Origin: Palsa-343 sp036269135
GTDB lineage: Bacteria > Acidobacteriota > Terriglobia > Terriglobales > Acidobacteriaceae
Direction: 5' to 3'
DNA length: 64,000 nucleotides
NCBI GenBank assembly: GCA_036269135.1
Contig: DATASQ010000003.1
Coordinates: forward strand, 1-64,000
In this document: positions 24,919-33,079 of the stretch, piece after piece
How the letters are laid out: every line of letters begins with the position of its first letter
How positions within the stretch are numbered: position 1 is the first letter of the stretch
Program-made: the position numbers and the translations under genes
The notes under the pieces: generated by a model
Database searches by the model: none
Told to the model about the DNA's origin: nothing
Seen by the model: only the letters and a program-made list of their open reading frames with translations

Positions 24919-25203
24919 TCATGAGAGGCTGCGGGCCTCGATCCAGTCCGCGAGTTCGACGGGATCGAAGACGTACTTTTGCCCTACCCGATACGCTCGG
25001 ATGTAGCCCTTCCTGACTCGTTCCCCAAGCCATTTCCGGTCAACGCCGAGAAGTGCCGTGACCTCTCTCGTGCCGAGAAACGTCTTGCGTTCGCGCAGCC
25101 TGGGGACAATCGCATTCGGATTGGGCGAACCGGCTCTCCTGCGCCTGAGGCTTTGCGACGGAGGAGGACTCTGCTGCGCGGGATGGATGGGCGGATCGGG
25201 CAT
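24919..25203 (-). CDS. helix-turn-helix, excisionase-like DNA-binding protein
   Basis: 94 residues. After a Pro/Arg-rich N-terminal arm of about 40 residues comes an excisionase/MerR-type winged helix: TFLGTREVTALLGVDRKWLGERVRKG, then IRAYRVGQKYVFDPVELADWIEARS. Such proteins bend DNA at att sites or regulate small mobile elements. It is divergent from the XRE gene across a 76-bp region with a near-perfect 24-bp palindrome. The long N-terminal arm is unusual; a shorter start could apply but no better initiation codon is evident. Confidence 0.72.
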   Translation of the reverse strand: MPDPPIHPAQQSPPPSQSLRRRRAGSPNPNAIVPRLRERKTFLGTREVTALLGVDRKWLGERVRKGYIRAYRVGQKYVFDPVELADWIEARSLS

Positions 25204-25231
25204 GAGGGTGTCGCAAACTGCGCGAAAAGCT

Positions 25232-25255
25232 ACTTTAAGTCTGTAGACGTAAAGT
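25232..25255. promoter_or_regulatory. 24-bp palindromic operator between divergent regulators
   Basis: ACTTTAAGTCTG followed by TAGACGTAAAGT: the two 12-bp arms are complementary at 10 of 12 positions. It lies midway between the HTH start (25203) and the XRE start (25280), and is the likely XRE binding site controlling both. Confidence 0.6.
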
Positions 25256-25279
25256 CGTCAAGACCTCGAATCTCATGGT

Positions 25280-25513
25280 GTGCCACGAAAGCCATCGATC
25301 CCGAAGGAGCGAAAAATCCTGGCCGTCAATCTGCGACGGTTGCGGGCAGAGCAGGGGATCTCCCAGGAAGGGCTGGCCGACCTCGCGGGACTGCACCGGA
25401 CCTACGTCGGCTCCATCGAGCGCAGCGAACGCAACGTTTCTATCGACAACATCGCAAAACTTGCGCATGCCTTGGGAGTCGAAGCGCGCGAACTTCTTGA
25501 TGATTCGTTTTAG
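25280..25513 (+). CDS. XRE family transcriptional regulator
   Basis: 77 residues, essentially one Cro/C1-type HTH domain: NLRRLRAEQGISQEGLADLAG, then HRTYVGSIERSERNVSIDNIA and a final helix KLAHALGVEARELL. Proteins of this size act as element repressors or restriction-modification controller proteins. No methylase or nuclease lies beside it, so element control is the better guess. It starts with GTG at 25280, without a Shine-Dalgarno. The palindrome at 25232-25255 is its likely operator. Confidence 0.85.
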   Translation: MPRKPSIPKERKILAVNLRRLRAEQGISQEGLADLAGLHRTYVGSIERSERNVSIDNIAKLAHALGVEARELLDDSF

Positions 25514-25538
25514 GTCGCGCGCCGTCGTGACAATTCGA

Positions 25539-26274
25539 CTATGCGGGTTCCGCCGTGGCTCGTACAGGAACGGTTCTCCAAGCCCTCACCACCCACATCA
25601 GGATTGCGACCTCACCCGCGACTATCAGGAAGAGGAGGACATAATTTGGCCAATGATGCCGATACCGCGCGTAGACCATCCAATAGGTAGGAATTGGTAT
25701 CGGTCTGAGCATGCGTATTAGCATCCGTCCAGGCACTCAAGCATGCCTGATCAGGCGGAGTCCCACATGGCTTACCACCTTCATTCGCAGGTTCTGTTGC
25801 CTTGAAGGATCTCGTCCGCGTGTCGAAAACGAAACTACGCGTAGTTGAGGTCTGGAAGTCGAATTGTGTTCCACTGAAATACGGATCGGAAAAGTCCAGG
25901 TCAATGAGGGAACGCACATACCCCGGACCAACCACCGGTACATCGGTCTCGACCCCCGGCGCATGGAAGTACCCGTCATAGGTGTTATGGCTTCCGATGA
26001 CATATCCGTTGGGGAGGGTAACGTATGGATCGGGACTGAACCCACAGCTTTGATGCGCCAGTAGATTCGAGACCATCACGTAAATGACGAGAGCAACGCC
26101 GACCCAAAACAGCGCGAGAAACGGAGCTACAGAGCTTACGAAAACCACCCGGCGACCCCGCACTGCTTCCTTACGCTTCGTCGCGAAATACAGACACGCA
26201 GACATGATTCCAGCCGCGACCAGGCTAACTAGCCCGACAATCGCAATCGTCATAAAAATAGCAAAGCCGGCCAT
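25539..26274 (-). pseudogene. membrane protein gene with probable frameshift near its 3' end
   Basis: From the ATG at 26274 the frame encodes two membrane helices (residues 3-30 and 45-70), then an extracytoplasmic beta-rich region (YVTLPNGYVIGSHNTYDG, FVFDTRTRSFKATE). It ends at 25612 with a tail that lacks a C-terminal helix. The adjacent minus-strand frame over 25539-25736 supplies a plausible continuation: TYWMVYARYRHHWPNYVLLF followed by a membrane helix. A one- or two-base indel around 25700-25740 would join them. It is either a real pseudogene or a sequencing error. The function is unknown. Confidence 0.5.
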
Positions 26275-26497
26275 CGGAAGATTCTACTGCCGATTAGGTA
26301 TGTATCGCGGCGATGTTCCGAGTAGTTAGTTACGCGCCCCATGCGCAAGCGGCGGTACCGGCGAATGGGGGCAGAAGGGGCATTTCCGAGGCGAATAGAA
26401 AGAGAATCTTTCAATTCATTCATATCAAATGACTTAAGGAGATGGTAATCACGAAAGCCATATTATTTTGTTGATAAATTATAGATAATAAATGGGT

Positions 26498-26574
<77 letters not shown>

Positions 26575-26717
26575 GTGCGGGCTGGGACCGGTCCCGAGGA
26601 GGGATCGGCCTCTCTCAATATATCAAGCAAAGGAAAGCAGCGTATAGCGGACGGCGGTCCGCTCAGGGGAAAGAAGCGGCTGGCGAAGGGACGGTCCGTG
26701 GGGCCTAGACTGTGGGG

Positions 26718-27296
26718 ATGAGGGTTTGGATTGCGGCGGTGGGGGCGAAGCCGCGAGCGGGATTCGACGAGCTGGCAAGCATGTATATGCAGCGGATGGC
26801 ACCGTATGTAGCGGGCGTGGAGGCGCCGGTGTTTCGGTCGGAGGACGCGTTTTGGGCAGCGGTCGAGAAAGAACGCGCGCGGACGGCGCCTCGGGTGGTC
26901 CTGCTGGATGAGAAGGGGCCGGCGATGGAGTCCGAATCCTTTGCGGAGTGGCTGGGGCGGGAGCGCGACACGGGGCGGCAGTTGGTGATCTTTGCGGTGG
27001 GGCCGGCGGATGGGTGGAGGCAGGGGGCGGGGCACAGGGTGCAGGGTACTGAAAGGCAGGGTACAGGTTACAGGGTGCAGGGTATTGAAGGGCAGGGGAT
27101 GGGGAAGCGGCGGATCGCTTATCGCGAAAAGCGTACGGGAACGGGCGTGGCGACAGCGGGGGCTGGAGAGGTGGTCTGGTTGTCGCTGGGTCCCATGACG
27201 ATGGCGCATGAGCTGGCGCGGTTGGTCTTGTGCGAGCAGGTGTATCGGGCGCTGACGATTTTGGCGGGGCATCCGTACCACAGGGGCAGCCAGTAG
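26718..27296 (+). CDS. rlmH: 23S rRNA pseudouridine-1915 N3-methyltransferase RlmH with a large insertion
   Basis: 192 residues, about 35-40 longer than the usual ~155. N-terminal MRVWIAAVGA and SMYMQRMAPY, then LLDEKGPAMESESFAEWL, the SAM-pocket IFAVGPADGW, LSLGPMTMAHELARLVLCEQVYRA and the C-terminal ILAGHPYHR are all family hallmarks. SPOUT dimers methylate pseudouridine 1915 in 23S rRNA helix 69. Residues about 101-150 replace a short loop between the GGxxG motif and the SLSPMT segment. They are encoded partly by a 28-bp tandem repeat (27034-27097) and rich in Gly, Gln and Arg. The frame is kept. Whether the enzyme still works is unclear. The stop lies in a CAGTAGCCGGTAGC repeat. ATG 26718 fits homology; a GTG at 26712 is possible. 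Confidence 0.9.
   Translation: MRVWIAAVGAKPRAGFDELASMYMQRMAPYVAGVEAPVFRSEDAFWAAVEKERARTAPRVVLLDEKGPAMESESFAEWLGRERDTGRQLVIFAVGPADGWRQGAGHRVQGTERQGTGYRVQGIEGQGMGKRRIAYREKRTGTGVATAGAGEVVWLSLGPMTMAHELARLVLCEQVYRALTILAGHPYHRGSQ
27034..27097 (+). repeat. tandem repeat inserted within rlmH
   Basis: Copies at 27034-27061 and 27070-27097 share 26 of 28 bases (ACAGGGTGCAGGGTA.TGAA core), period 36 bp, so the reading frame is preserved. Composition resembles the other GGG-rich repeat tracts in the window. Confidence 0.8.
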
Positions 27297-27352
27297 CCGG
27301 TAGCCCGCAGCGGGTCGCGTAGAGAGGGTTCCTAAAGGGCAGAGGAGGCAGA

Positions 27353-27889
27353 GTGGCGGAGACACGGAAGGGACTGATCCTGATCAACACAGGGCCGGGC
27401 AAGGGGAAGACGACGGCGGCGATGGGGACGGCGCTGCGCGCGGTAGGGAACGGGATGCGGGTGCTGATGCTGCAGTTCCTGAAGGGGTCGTGGCATTACG
27501 GCGAACTGGATGCGGTGAAGGGGTTCGGCGAGAACTTCGTGATGCGGCAGATGGGGCGGGGGTTTGTGAAGATCGGCGGGGCGGAGACCGATCCGGAAGA
27601 TATTCGGATGGTGGAAGAAGCGTGGAGCGAGGCTCGGGCGGCGATCCTGTCGGGGGAGTGGGATCTGGTGGTGCTGGATGAGATCAATTACGCGATCAGC
27701 TACGGGATGCTCGATCCGGCGCAGGTGGCGGCGACGCTGAAAGAAAAGCCGGAGATGGTGCACGTGATCCTGACGGGGCGGAATGCCCATGCATCGCTGG
27801 TGGAGATCGCCGATACGGTGACGGAGATGCGGCAGGTGAAGCACGCCTATGAGAAGGGCGTGCTGGCGCAGAAGGGGATTGAGTACTAG
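27353..27889 (+). CDS. cobO: corrinoid adenosyltransferase (CobO/BtuR/CobA type)
   Basis: 178 residues. P-loop GPGKGKTTAAMG near residue 15, LMLQFLKGSWHYGE, Walker-B-like VVLDEINYAISYGML and VILTGRNAHASLVEIAD. It transfers adenosyl from ATP to cob(I)alamin or cobyrinate diamide, giving the coenzyme B12 form. GTG start at 27353 with a strong AGGAGG four bases upstream. No other cob genes or a cobalamin riboswitch is visible nearby, so it probably serves salvage. It is 57 bp downstream of rlmH. Confidence 0.93.
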   Translation: MAETRKGLILINTGPGKGKTTAAMGTALRAVGNGMRVLMLQFLKGSWHYGELDAVKGFGENFVMRQMGRGFVKIGGAETDPEDIRMVEEAWSEARAAILSGEWDLVVLDEINYAISYGMLDPAQVAATLKEKPEMVHVILTGRNAHASLVEIADTVTEMRQVKHAYEKGVLAQKGIEY

Positions 27890-28411
27890 GCGTCGGGGAC
27901 AGCGAGCCGAGACGCGATCGAAGGGATTCCTGGCGCCGGCAACGAATTCCGTCGAAGCGAATGGGCGGGGGGACGTCCCCCGCCACCGATAAGCATTCTT
28001 CGTCTGCACGATATCCCACGCTTGAGAAGCGCACCTGACGCTCACATGCGCGCTCACCCGCGGCGCGAACGATGCCCGTGGTGTGTTCGCGGGCGGATCC
28101 TGCCTGATCGCGATTGCTCGTCGCCGGGCTGGTGTGCGGCCGCGCGCATAGCCGCTTTGCGGATCAGTGGAGCACACTGCCGCGATGCGTGGACCCTACG
28201 ATCGTGGGGTTCGATCGGAGCCCGGTTCGTTTCCCTGCAGACCGGCGCGCGAAGAGCCCACCAAAGTGGGGAGATCCGGGAACTCCAAATGGCGATGTAG
28301 CTGGCGCGAAGCAATGCGATTCTGCCCACACGCAGAACAGGCGCCGAGAGGGCGCCAGGCGTCCGACGCGGAGTCGGCACTCCTTCCGAGGAAGGAAGAA
28401 ACGGAGACCCT
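27890..28411. other. intergenic region, no gene seen
   Basis: 522 bp. It contains a GC palindrome (GGCGGGGGGACGTCCCCCGCC minus its ends at 27964-27984), CCCAC-CAAA-GTGGG near 28258 and GGCGCC-GAGA-GGCGCC-like dyads near 28330-28350, all REP-like. No credible ORF; presumably the promoter of the LPXTG gene lies here, but I cannot pick one with confidence. Confidence 0.5.
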
Positions 28412-29215
28412 ATGAAGATTCTGAATATTCTGTCGTGCTGGTTCGCTCTGGGAGCAATCAGCGCTCTGATCCTGGCCAGCAGCCCATCGCGGGCGGCGGC
28501 CCAGGATACCACCATCACGAGCGTTCAGCCTGGAACACCGAGTCTGGAAACGTCGGTGAAGAATGCGCAGGTTGTGTACGTGGAAGGGAACGATCTGGTT
28601 CTGAAACTCGAGGACGGAAAGATCGAACACCTGCGCGTGCCCGACAGCGATGTCTTCACGATCGACGGCCAGGATGTGAGCATACGGGATCTGAAACCCG
28701 GAACGCGGCTGGCCCAGACGATCACGACGACAACGACACCGCACTACGTCAACTCGGTGCAGACGATCAAAGGCAAGGTGTGGCATGTGCAGTCGCCGAC
28801 CTCGGTAATCGTTTCTCTGCCTGACGGAACGAATCAAATCTTCCGCGTACCCAGTCATGCGAAGTTTTTCGTCAACGGTCAGCCCCGGGAATCGAATGAG
28901 CTGAGACGCGGCATGGCCTTCGAGGCAACGATCATCACCGATGACACGCACAGGGTCGTCTCGCAGGACAAGACGATGGTGGGCCAGGCGCCGGCGCCTC
29001 TGCCACGGCTGGTCGGCGTGCTGCTCTTTCCGAGACTGCCGGCGGCGCTTACCCCTGAAGCCACGCCCGTCGGCAACGTGACCGCGGAGCATGCCTGGGC
29101 GCAGGCCAGCCTGCCGCAGACGGGGAGTCCGCTTCCGCTGATCGCGCTGCTGGGACTGATGGCGCTGGCACTGGGTCTGGGATTGCGAGTGGCCCGAAAA
29201 GTAAACACATACTGA
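28412..29215 (+). CDS. exported protein with C-terminal LPXTG sorting signal (sortase substrate)
   Basis: 267 residues. N-terminal signal peptide (LSCWFALGAISALILASSPS, cleavage near RAAAQ). Residues 45-200 consist of beta-rich segments with two similar modules (VVYVEGNDLVLKLEDGKIEH...VPDSDVF and KVWHVQSPTSVIVSLPDGTN...VPSHAKF). The C-terminus is a textbook cell-wall sorting signal: LPQTG, a hydrophobic stretch of about 20 residues and a basic RVARK tail. A sortase is encoded three genes downstream. GGAGA lies five bases before the ATG. Anchoring in a diderm must be to something other than a Gram-positive wall, for example a periplasmic or surface acceptor. Confidence 0.85.
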   Translation: MKILNILSCWFALGAISALILASSPSRAAAQDTTITSVQPGTPSLETSVKNAQVVYVEGNDLVLKLEDGKIEHLRVPDSDVFTIDGQDVSIRDLKPGTRLAQTITTTTTPHYVNSVQTIKGKVWHVQSPTSVIVSLPDGTNQIFRVPSHAKFFVNGQPRESNELRRGMAFEATIITDDTHRVVSQDKTMVGQAPAPLPRLVGVLLFPRLPAALTPEATPVGNVTAEHAWAQASLPQTGSPLPLIALLGLMALALGLGLRVARKVNTY

Positions 29216-29332
29216 CCCTCTCTGCGCGGACCGGCCACAGCTGCGGGCGAGGGAAATCTCGCGAGAGATTCCGTCGAGCAGTGGGGCCGGCTGCGGAGAG
29301 CAGGAGGACGTTCATCGTCCAAGGAGGATGTT

Positions 29333-30316
29333 ATGAAACTTACGAGAACGCGCTGGAACTATCGCTGGACCGCAGTCCTTGCAGGCTGCGCACTCGCGCT
29401 CCCCTCGCTCTACGCAACGGTGGGCGCGGCGGATGGGAACGCCGTCCAGGTGACGACAACAGTTACTGCCTCGGTGGATGACGGCAAACGGATGCCTCTC
29501 ATCAGTCCGGAGGACGTACGGGTGCGACAGGGCGGCGAGCGTGTCCAGGTGACGGAATTTGTACCGGCCCAGGGTGCGCGTGCCGGTCTGGAGCTGTTCA
29601 TTCTGATCGATGACGCTTCCGATTCGCGGCTGGGCCTGCACCTTGGCGATCTGAAGGACTTCATCGCGGGTCAGCCCACGTCGACCGCCATCGGAATTGG
29701 ATACATGAGAAATGCCACGGTGCAGGTGGTGCAGGATCTGACCCTCGATCATGCGCGCGCTGCCCGGGCGCTGCGACTGCCGATGGGAATGCCGGGAGCC
29801 TATGGCAGCCCCTGGCTCTCGGTAGCGGACCTGATGAAGCGCTGGCCAGCCAGCGACAATCGCCGCGAGATCGTGATGCTCACAGACGGCATCGATCGTG
29901 CCGGGAGAAACGGTCGGCATCACTGGCGGGGTCTGCACCTGAACCCGGATGCGGACATGGCCAGCCAGGTGGCACAGAGAACGGGCACGATGGTGCATAC
30001 CATCTACGTGCCGGGAACCGGCCGCTGGCACCGCAGCTACTGGACGGCGACGAGCGGGCAGAGCGATATGAGCCGAGTGTCGGCAAAGACCGGCGGCGAG
30101 TCGTATTATCTGGGGCTCGGCAGCCCGGTGAGCCTGTCGCCGTATCTGAATCGGCTGCAGAAGGTGCTGAACCACCAATACCGGCTGAGCTTTGCCGCGA
30201 ACGCCGGGAAAAAGCCCAGTCTGCAGACGGTACGGCTGAACACCGAGCTTGCGGGAGTGCGCCTGGCGGCGCCCGAGGCGGTTTGGATCCCGGGCCAGCA
30301 GCAAGCCCGCAACTAA
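29333..30316 (+). CDS. exported VWFA-domain protein (acidobacterial type)
   Basis: 327 residues with a signal peptide (hydrophobic TAVLAGCALALPSLYATVGA). Residues 35-80 form the short beta domain that precedes VWA domains in acidobacterial paralogues (ISPEDVRVRQGGERVQVTEF). The VWA domain follows with an intact MIDAS signature DASDS in LFILIDDASDSRLG, and IVMLTDGIDRAG for the second metal-binding strand. The family is thought to mediate metal-dependent protein contacts outside the cytoplasm. AAGGAGG lies six bases before the ATG. Its place between the LPXTG protein and the sigma factor/sortase suggests a partner in the same surface system; it lacks a sorting signal itself. Confidence 0.85.
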   Translation: MKLTRTRWNYRWTAVLAGCALALPSLYATVGAADGNAVQVTTTVTASVDDGKRMPLISPEDVRVRQGGERVQVTEFVPAQGARAGLELFILIDDASDSRLGLHLGDLKDFIAGQPTSTAIGIGYMRNATVQVVQDLTLDHARAARALRLPMGMPGAYGSPWLSVADLMKRWPASDNRREIVMLTDGIDRAGRNGRHHWRGLHLNPDADMASQVAQRTGTMVHTIYVPGTGRWHRSYWTATSGQSDMSRVSAKTGGESYYLGLGSPVSLSPYLNRLQKVLNHQYRLSFAANAGKKPSLQTVRLNTELAGVRLAAPEAVWIPGQQQARN

Positions 30317-30387
30317 CTCTCAACCGGACAACAAAAAAAACCGCGCCGTGACCCTGCTGGGGCGGCGCGGCACAGGAGGCGGTTTCC

Positions 30388-31053
30388 ATGACGGCATTGA
30401 AGAAGGACACACGGCCAACAGATCCGACGCAGCCGACCATGGGCGATGAAAAGATCCATCGCCAACTCGAGCAGATCTGGCACGCGCAATCCCGCCGGCT
30501 TCTTTTCACCACCTGGCGAATTACCCGCAATGCCGAGGACGCCGAAGACGCTCTGCAGGACACCTTTTTGCGAGCTCTGGCTCACATCGGCGATTTCAAC
30601 GGCCGGTCCACGCTGTCGACCTGGCTGACGCGCATCGCCATCAACTCATCGCTGATGATCCTGCGCAAACGGCGGACAAGGACGGCTGCCTCGCTGAACG
30701 ACGATGAGGGGGACTCTGGTATCCGGTTCAGCACGGATCCGACCGACCACCGACCGAATCCGGAAGAGTGGGCGATCCGGCGGGATGAGGAAGAGCGGGT
30801 GCGGCACGAGATCGCCCGGCTGCCGGCTCTTCTTGCGCATCCGCTGGAGTGGCATGTCCTGAACGAGCGTTCCGTGGAAGAGACGGCGGAAAGCGCCGGT
30901 ATCTCGGTCAGCGCAACGAAGTCGCGGCTGTACCGTGCACGGACGGCGCTGCGCACCTCTCTGGAGCCCCGCGTTGCTCGAGCCAGCAGTGCGGGAAGCC
31001 GCTGGCACCCTGCGCGGCAGCGAAGAAAGGAGACGATGCATGGCCGATCATGA
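30388..31053 (+). CDS. ECF-type RNA polymerase sigma factor
   Basis: 221 residues. Region 2 is at about 25-95: RLLFTTWRITRNAEDAEDALQDTFLRA, then GRSTLSTWLTRIAINSSLMILRKRR. Region 4 is near 150-200: ERSVEETAESAGISVSATKSRLYRAR. There is no obvious anti-sigma factor gene next to it; the sortase overlaps its 3' end by 14 bp. AGGAGG lies 9-10 bases before the ATG. It probably drives this cluster or a wider envelope regulon. The C-terminal tail beyond region 4 is basic and unassigned. Confidence 0.92.
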   Translation: MTALKKDTRPTDPTQPTMGDEKIHRQLEQIWHAQSRRLLFTTWRITRNAEDAEDALQDTFLRALAHIGDFNGRSTLSTWLTRIAINSSLMILRKRRTRTAASLNDDEGDSGIRFSTDPTDHRPNPEEWAIRRDEEERVRHEIARLPALLAHPLEWHVLNERSVEETAESAGISVSATKSRLYRARTALRTSLEPRVARASSAGSRWHPARQRRKETMHGRS

Positions 31054-31777
31054 AAAGCTCTCGAACCAGGCGGAGATTAAAGCGAATGCCGCAGCGCGTC
31101 CGGCCGCGAGGGTCCGGGCGTGGATTGAAGTCCTGCTGCTGATTGCCGGGGTCGTCGCGCTTGCTCTGTATGGGGCCGCGCAGGCCGACCGCCTGCTCAC
31201 TTCCAGGGCGCTGCTCAGGCACTTTCCGGCCGTCGGCATCTCAGTCCCGGCAGAGCGGGCGGTGGGGGAGGAGCAGACGCGTGGCACAGGCGCGACGGCC
31301 AGCGTGGAGGGCGATCGGGCCATGGACGTACGGACCTCCGCAGACGCGCCGCTGGCTGTGCTGCGCATTCCGGCAATTCACCTGGAGGTGCCGGTTCTTG
31401 ACGGGACCGACGCTCTGACGCTGAACCACGCCGCGGGAAGAATCGCGGGAACCGGCCTGCCGGGAGGCCGCGGCAACATCGGCATCGCCGCGCACCGGGA
31501 CGGTTTTTTCCGCAACCTTGGAAAGGTGCGCGTGGGAGAGCCTATCGAACTGGAAACGAGGACGGGCGTGGAGACGTACGTCGTCGAGCATACGCAGGTT
31601 GTGATGCCAGACAACGTTTCGGTTCTCGATCCTCGGCCTGCGCCGTCGCTCACGCTGGTCACCTGCTATCCCTTTCACTATTTGGGGAGGGCGCCGCAGC
31701 GGTACATTGTCGTCGCATCGCTGACCGGCCAAAGGGACGGGTCCGGAGCGCGAGCGCCAGCGGCGGCAGGGCGCTGA
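31040..31777 (+). CDS. sortase (class D/E-like transpeptidase)
   Basis: 245 residues. A cytoplasmic basic N-terminus is followed by one membrane helix (IEVLLLIAGVVALALYGAA), so the enzyme is anchored in the inner membrane facing out. The catalytic domain (about 110-235) has APLAVLRIPAIHLEVPV, His in NIGIAAHRDGFFRNL, Cys in LTLVTCYPF and Arg in APQRYIVVA, all three catalytic residues of sortases. It cleaves between Thr and Gly of LPXTG-like signals and links the Thr to an amine. AAAGGAGA about eight bases before ATG 31040 supports this start, which overlaps the sigma-factor stop. The LPQTG protein upstream is the obvious substrate. Confidence 0.93.
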   Translation: MADHEKLSNQAEIKANAAARPAARVRAWIEVLLLIAGVVALALYGAAQADRLLTSRALLRHFPAVGISVPAERAVGEEQTRGTGATASVEGDRAMDVRTSADAPLAVLRIPAIHLEVPVLDGTDALTLNHAAGRIAGTGLPGGRGNIGIAAHRDGFFRNLGKVRVGEPIELETRTGVETYVVEHTQVVMPDNVSVLDPRPAPSLTLVTCYPFHYLGRAPQRYIVVASLTGQRDGSGARAPAAAGR

Positions 31778-31831
31778 ATAACCACCGGCCGGGACTGACT
31801 TCGGCCTGTAACTCGCCAGGGAGATGAACCA

Positions 31832-33079
31832 ATGGAGCCCAATTCACTTCTATTTCGCGACCTCACCTATATCTTCCTGGCCGCGCTGTGCGGAGGCGTG
31901 CTTGCCTGGCGGCTGCACCTGCCGCTCATCCTTGGCTACGTGGCAGGCGGACTGGCCATCAGTCCCTTTACGCCCGGCCCGCACCTCTCGAACCTGCACG
32001 CCTTCGAGACGCTCGCCGAAGTGGGCGTCGTCCTGTTGATGTTCTCGATCGGATTCGAGTTCTCGGTCCGCGATCTGCTGCGCGTGAAGTGGGTCGCGCT
32101 GCTGGGCGCATCTCTGGGCATCGCAGCCATCGTCGGTATCACGGTGGGTACGGGCACGCTGGCGGGATGGAGCCTCAGGGAATCGATGGTGACTGGAGCC
32201 GCCATCTCGGTAGCCAGCACCATGGTTCTGGCCCGCCTTCTCAGCGACTCGGGCAGACTGGGGGAAAGCTATGGGCGGGTGATGATCGGCATCACCCTCG
32301 TAGAAGATCTGGCCGTGATCTGCATGACGGTCGCTCTTCCGATCATCGCCAGCCCCGGCGAGGGCAGGGTGGCGAAGGCCGCCTGGGCTCTGGGAAAAGC
32401 TCTGCTGCTCCTGGTTCCCCTGACGTTTGCCGCCATCAGGGTCATCCCGCGTCTTCTGCGCCAGGTAAAGAAAACCTGCAATCCGGAACTGTTCCTGCTG
32501 ACGGCCATTGCTGTGTGTCTGGGCACGGCGGCGCTTGCCGAGGCTGTCGGATTCTCAATCGCGCTGGGAGCTTTCCTTGCCGGTCTTTCCATCAGCGGAC
32601 TGGAGGATCTGCACGATGTGCAAACGCAGCTGACGCCGCTGCGCGATGCCTTTGTCGCGCTGTTCTTTGTTTCTCTGGGATCGCTGATCGATCCGGCAAC
32701 GCTGCTGCGACACCTGCCATTGCTGGCGTTCATGCTGGGGCTCATCGTGTTCGGCAAGTTTCTGGTCTGGGGAAGCGTGGTGTGGCTGTTCCGCTATTCC
32801 CTCAGGACGGCCCTGGTTGTAGCAACAGGGCTGACGCAGATTGGGGAACTCTCTTTTGTTCTGGTAACCGTGGCGCGGTCGGCGGGCCTGGTGGGCGAGG
32901 AGTTTTTTACGGCCGTGATCGCCGCTTCGCTGTTATCCATTTCGCTGAACGTCTTTCTGGTGCGCACTGCATTTCGTTGGTACGACCGGGCGGCCGGCGG
33001 CGCACCCGATCGGTTGCAGAGCCGGTCCGGTTCGCTTCAGAACGGCCGTTTGGCGGTGGAACCGGGGGTGAAAGCATGA
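31832..33079 (+). CDS. CPA2 family monovalent cation:proton antiporter (KefB-like)
   Basis: 415 residues, 12-13 membrane helices. Na_H_Exchanger domain: GYVAGGLAISPFTPGP, EVGVVLLMFSIGFEFSV (ion-site helix), ISVASTMVLARLLSD and GITLVEDLAVICMTVALP. The length matches the membrane unit only; the KTN nucleotide-binding domain of full KefB/C is missing. It exchanges K+ or Na+ for H+. The ATG has AGGGAGAT upstream. It lies 54 bp after the sortase gene and shares ATGA with the next gene, so it is likely part of one transcript; the functional link to sortase is not evident. Confidence 0.92.
   Translation: MEPNSLLFRDLTYIFLAALCGGVLAWRLHLPLILGYVAGGLAISPFTPGPHLSNLHAFETLAEVGVVLLMFSIGFEFSVRDLLRVKWVALLGASLGIAAIVGITVGTGTLAGWSLRESMVTGAAISVASTMVLARLLSDSGRLGESYGRVMIGITLVEDLAVICMTVALPIIASPGEGRVAKAAWALGKALLLLVPLTFAAIRVIPRLLRQVKKTCNPELFLLTAIAVCLGTAALAEAVGFSIALGAFLAGLSISGLEDLHDVQTQLTPLRDAFVALFFVSLGSLIDPATLLRHLPLLAFMLGLIVFGKFLVWGSVVWLFRYSLRTALVVATGLTQIGELSFVLVTVARSAGLVGEEFFTAVIAASLLSISLNVFLVRTAFRWYDRAAGGAPDRLQSRSGSLQNGRLAVEPGVKA

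Noticed and set aside
27297..27352. Cobalamin riboswitch before the adenosyltransferase gene
   Set aside because: The gap is only 56 bp and lacks any B12-box-like sequence.
31888..33075. N-terminal 396 codons of a 958-codon plus-strand frame
   Set aside because: This part is a shadow of the CPA2 antiporter; the real gene starts at 33076 with a signal peptide and an ATGA overlap.
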